Shown piece by piece: positions 5,890 to 6,285 of a stretch of 6,285 nt of DNA. The position numbers and the translations under genes are program-made. Location: the NCBI GenBank assembly GCA_030043545.1, contig JASHXM010000051.1, positions 1-6,285 on the forward strand, written 5' to 3'. The DNA is from Thermoplasmata archaeon. Its GTDB lineage: Archaea > Thermoplasmatota > Thermoplasmata > Lutacidiplasmatales > UBA184. The notes beneath the pieces are model-generated. The model was given only the letters and a program-made list of their open reading frames with translations. It did not search any database and was not told the DNA's origin. How positions within the stretch are numbered: the first letter of the stretch is position 1; every line of letters starts with the position of its first letter.

Positions 5890-6285
5890 ATGCGCTCCCT
5901 CCGCGACCTTCGGTACCTCGCGCCCGTCCTCGCGTTCGTCGCCGCGTTCGCGCTCGTCCCGGTCTCCGCGTTGTTCGTCGGGAGCGTCGCCGGGGCCGGA
6001 GGGCTCGGCGCGCTCGGCCGCGTCGCCGCGGCTCCCGCGAACCGACTCGCGCTCGAGAACTCGCTCGTCCAAGGGGTCTGGTCGGCCGCCGTCGCGGGGG
6101 GGGTCGGCTACCCGGTCGGGATCGCCGTGGGTCGCTATTCGTTCTCGGGTCGCGGGGTCGTCCGGGCGCTGCTCCTCGTGCCGTTCCTGCTGCCCAGCCT
6201 GGTCATCGTGCTGGGGATCCGGGATCTGTTCGGGGCGTCGGGGACGCTGTCGACGCCGGTCCCCGCGCTGGGGCTGTTCGGCGGA
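5890..6285 (+). CDS. thiP: Thiamine ABC transporter permease (ThiP-like), N-terminal part, cut by window edge
   Basis: I translated 132 codons from ATG at 5890 to the right edge without a stop. The product is very hydrophobic. A first membrane helix lies at about residues 10-32 (LAPVLAFVAAFALVPVSALF). ENSLVQGVWSAAVAGGVGYP begins the conserved permease domain near residue 56 and leads into a second helix ending at GRYSFSGRG (81-89). A third helix follows, LLLVPFLLPSLVIVLG (94-109), then IRDLFGASGTLS. The run N-S-L, G-R-Y-x-F-x-G-R and L-L-x-P-F-L-L-P-S-L-V-x-V-L-G is characteristic of ThiP and related two-domain (FbpB-like) permeases. The gene starts 2 bases after the thiB stop, so it is in the same riboswitch-controlled operon and probably translationally coupled. 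There is no clear Shine-Dalgarno sequence. A ThiQ ATPase gene is expected downstream but is not in view. Confidence 0.88.
   Translation, partial: MRSLRDLRYLAPVLAFVAAFALVPVSALFVGSVAGAGGLGALGRVAAAPANRLALENSLVQGVWSAAVAGGVGYPVGIAVGRYSFSGRGVVRALLLVPFLLPSLVIVLGIRDLFGASGTLSTPVPALGLFGG

Overview
The window looks like a piece of a high-GC (roughly 70% by eye) euryarchaeal chromosome, most likely an uncultured Thermoplasmata-type archaeon. Three things point to archaea: a replication protein A with OB folds and a zinc knuckle followed by its archaeal partner RPAP, TATA-like boxes about 25 bases upstream of inferred starts, and start codons with almost no leader or Shine-Dalgarno sequence. Proteins are not strongly acidic, which argues against haloarchaea, and archaeal TPP riboswitches are known mainly from Thermoplasmata. 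The taxonomic call is an inference.

Layout, left to right. Positions 1-1403 (minus strand) hold an RPA-like single-strand DNA-binding protein and, 2 bases after its stop, the N-terminal 80 codons of the RPA-associated protein, which runs off the left edge. A 137-base divergent spacer with two TATA-like boxes leads to pyrF (1541-2386, plus), a type II-like orotidine 5'-phosphate decarboxylase. Its 3' end overlaps by 38 bases the 3' end of a convergent family-4-type glycosyltransferase (2349-3482, minus). Upstream of that, on the same strand, is pdxS (3534-4481), the synthase subunit of the DXP-independent pyridoxal phosphate pathway.

A 236-base divergent spacer separates pdxS from a thiamine uptake operon on the plus strand. 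The spacer carries a clear TPP riboswitch (about 4580-4680) followed by a G/C-rich hairpin covering the bases just before the GTG start. The operon begins with a ThiB-like thiamine-binding protein (4718-5887), membrane-anchored and rich in N-glycosylation sequons. Two bases later comes a ThiP-like permease (5890 to the right edge, incomplete). An ATPase (ThiQ) would be expected beyond the window.

Most of the window is core metabolism and replication, tightly packed. No mobile element, CRISPR array, rRNA or tRNA is visible, and no undescribed multi-gene system is evident. The parts most worth a second look are the riboswitch with its possible translation-control fold, the mixed active-site signature of PyrF, and the vitamin B6/B1 divergent arrangement.
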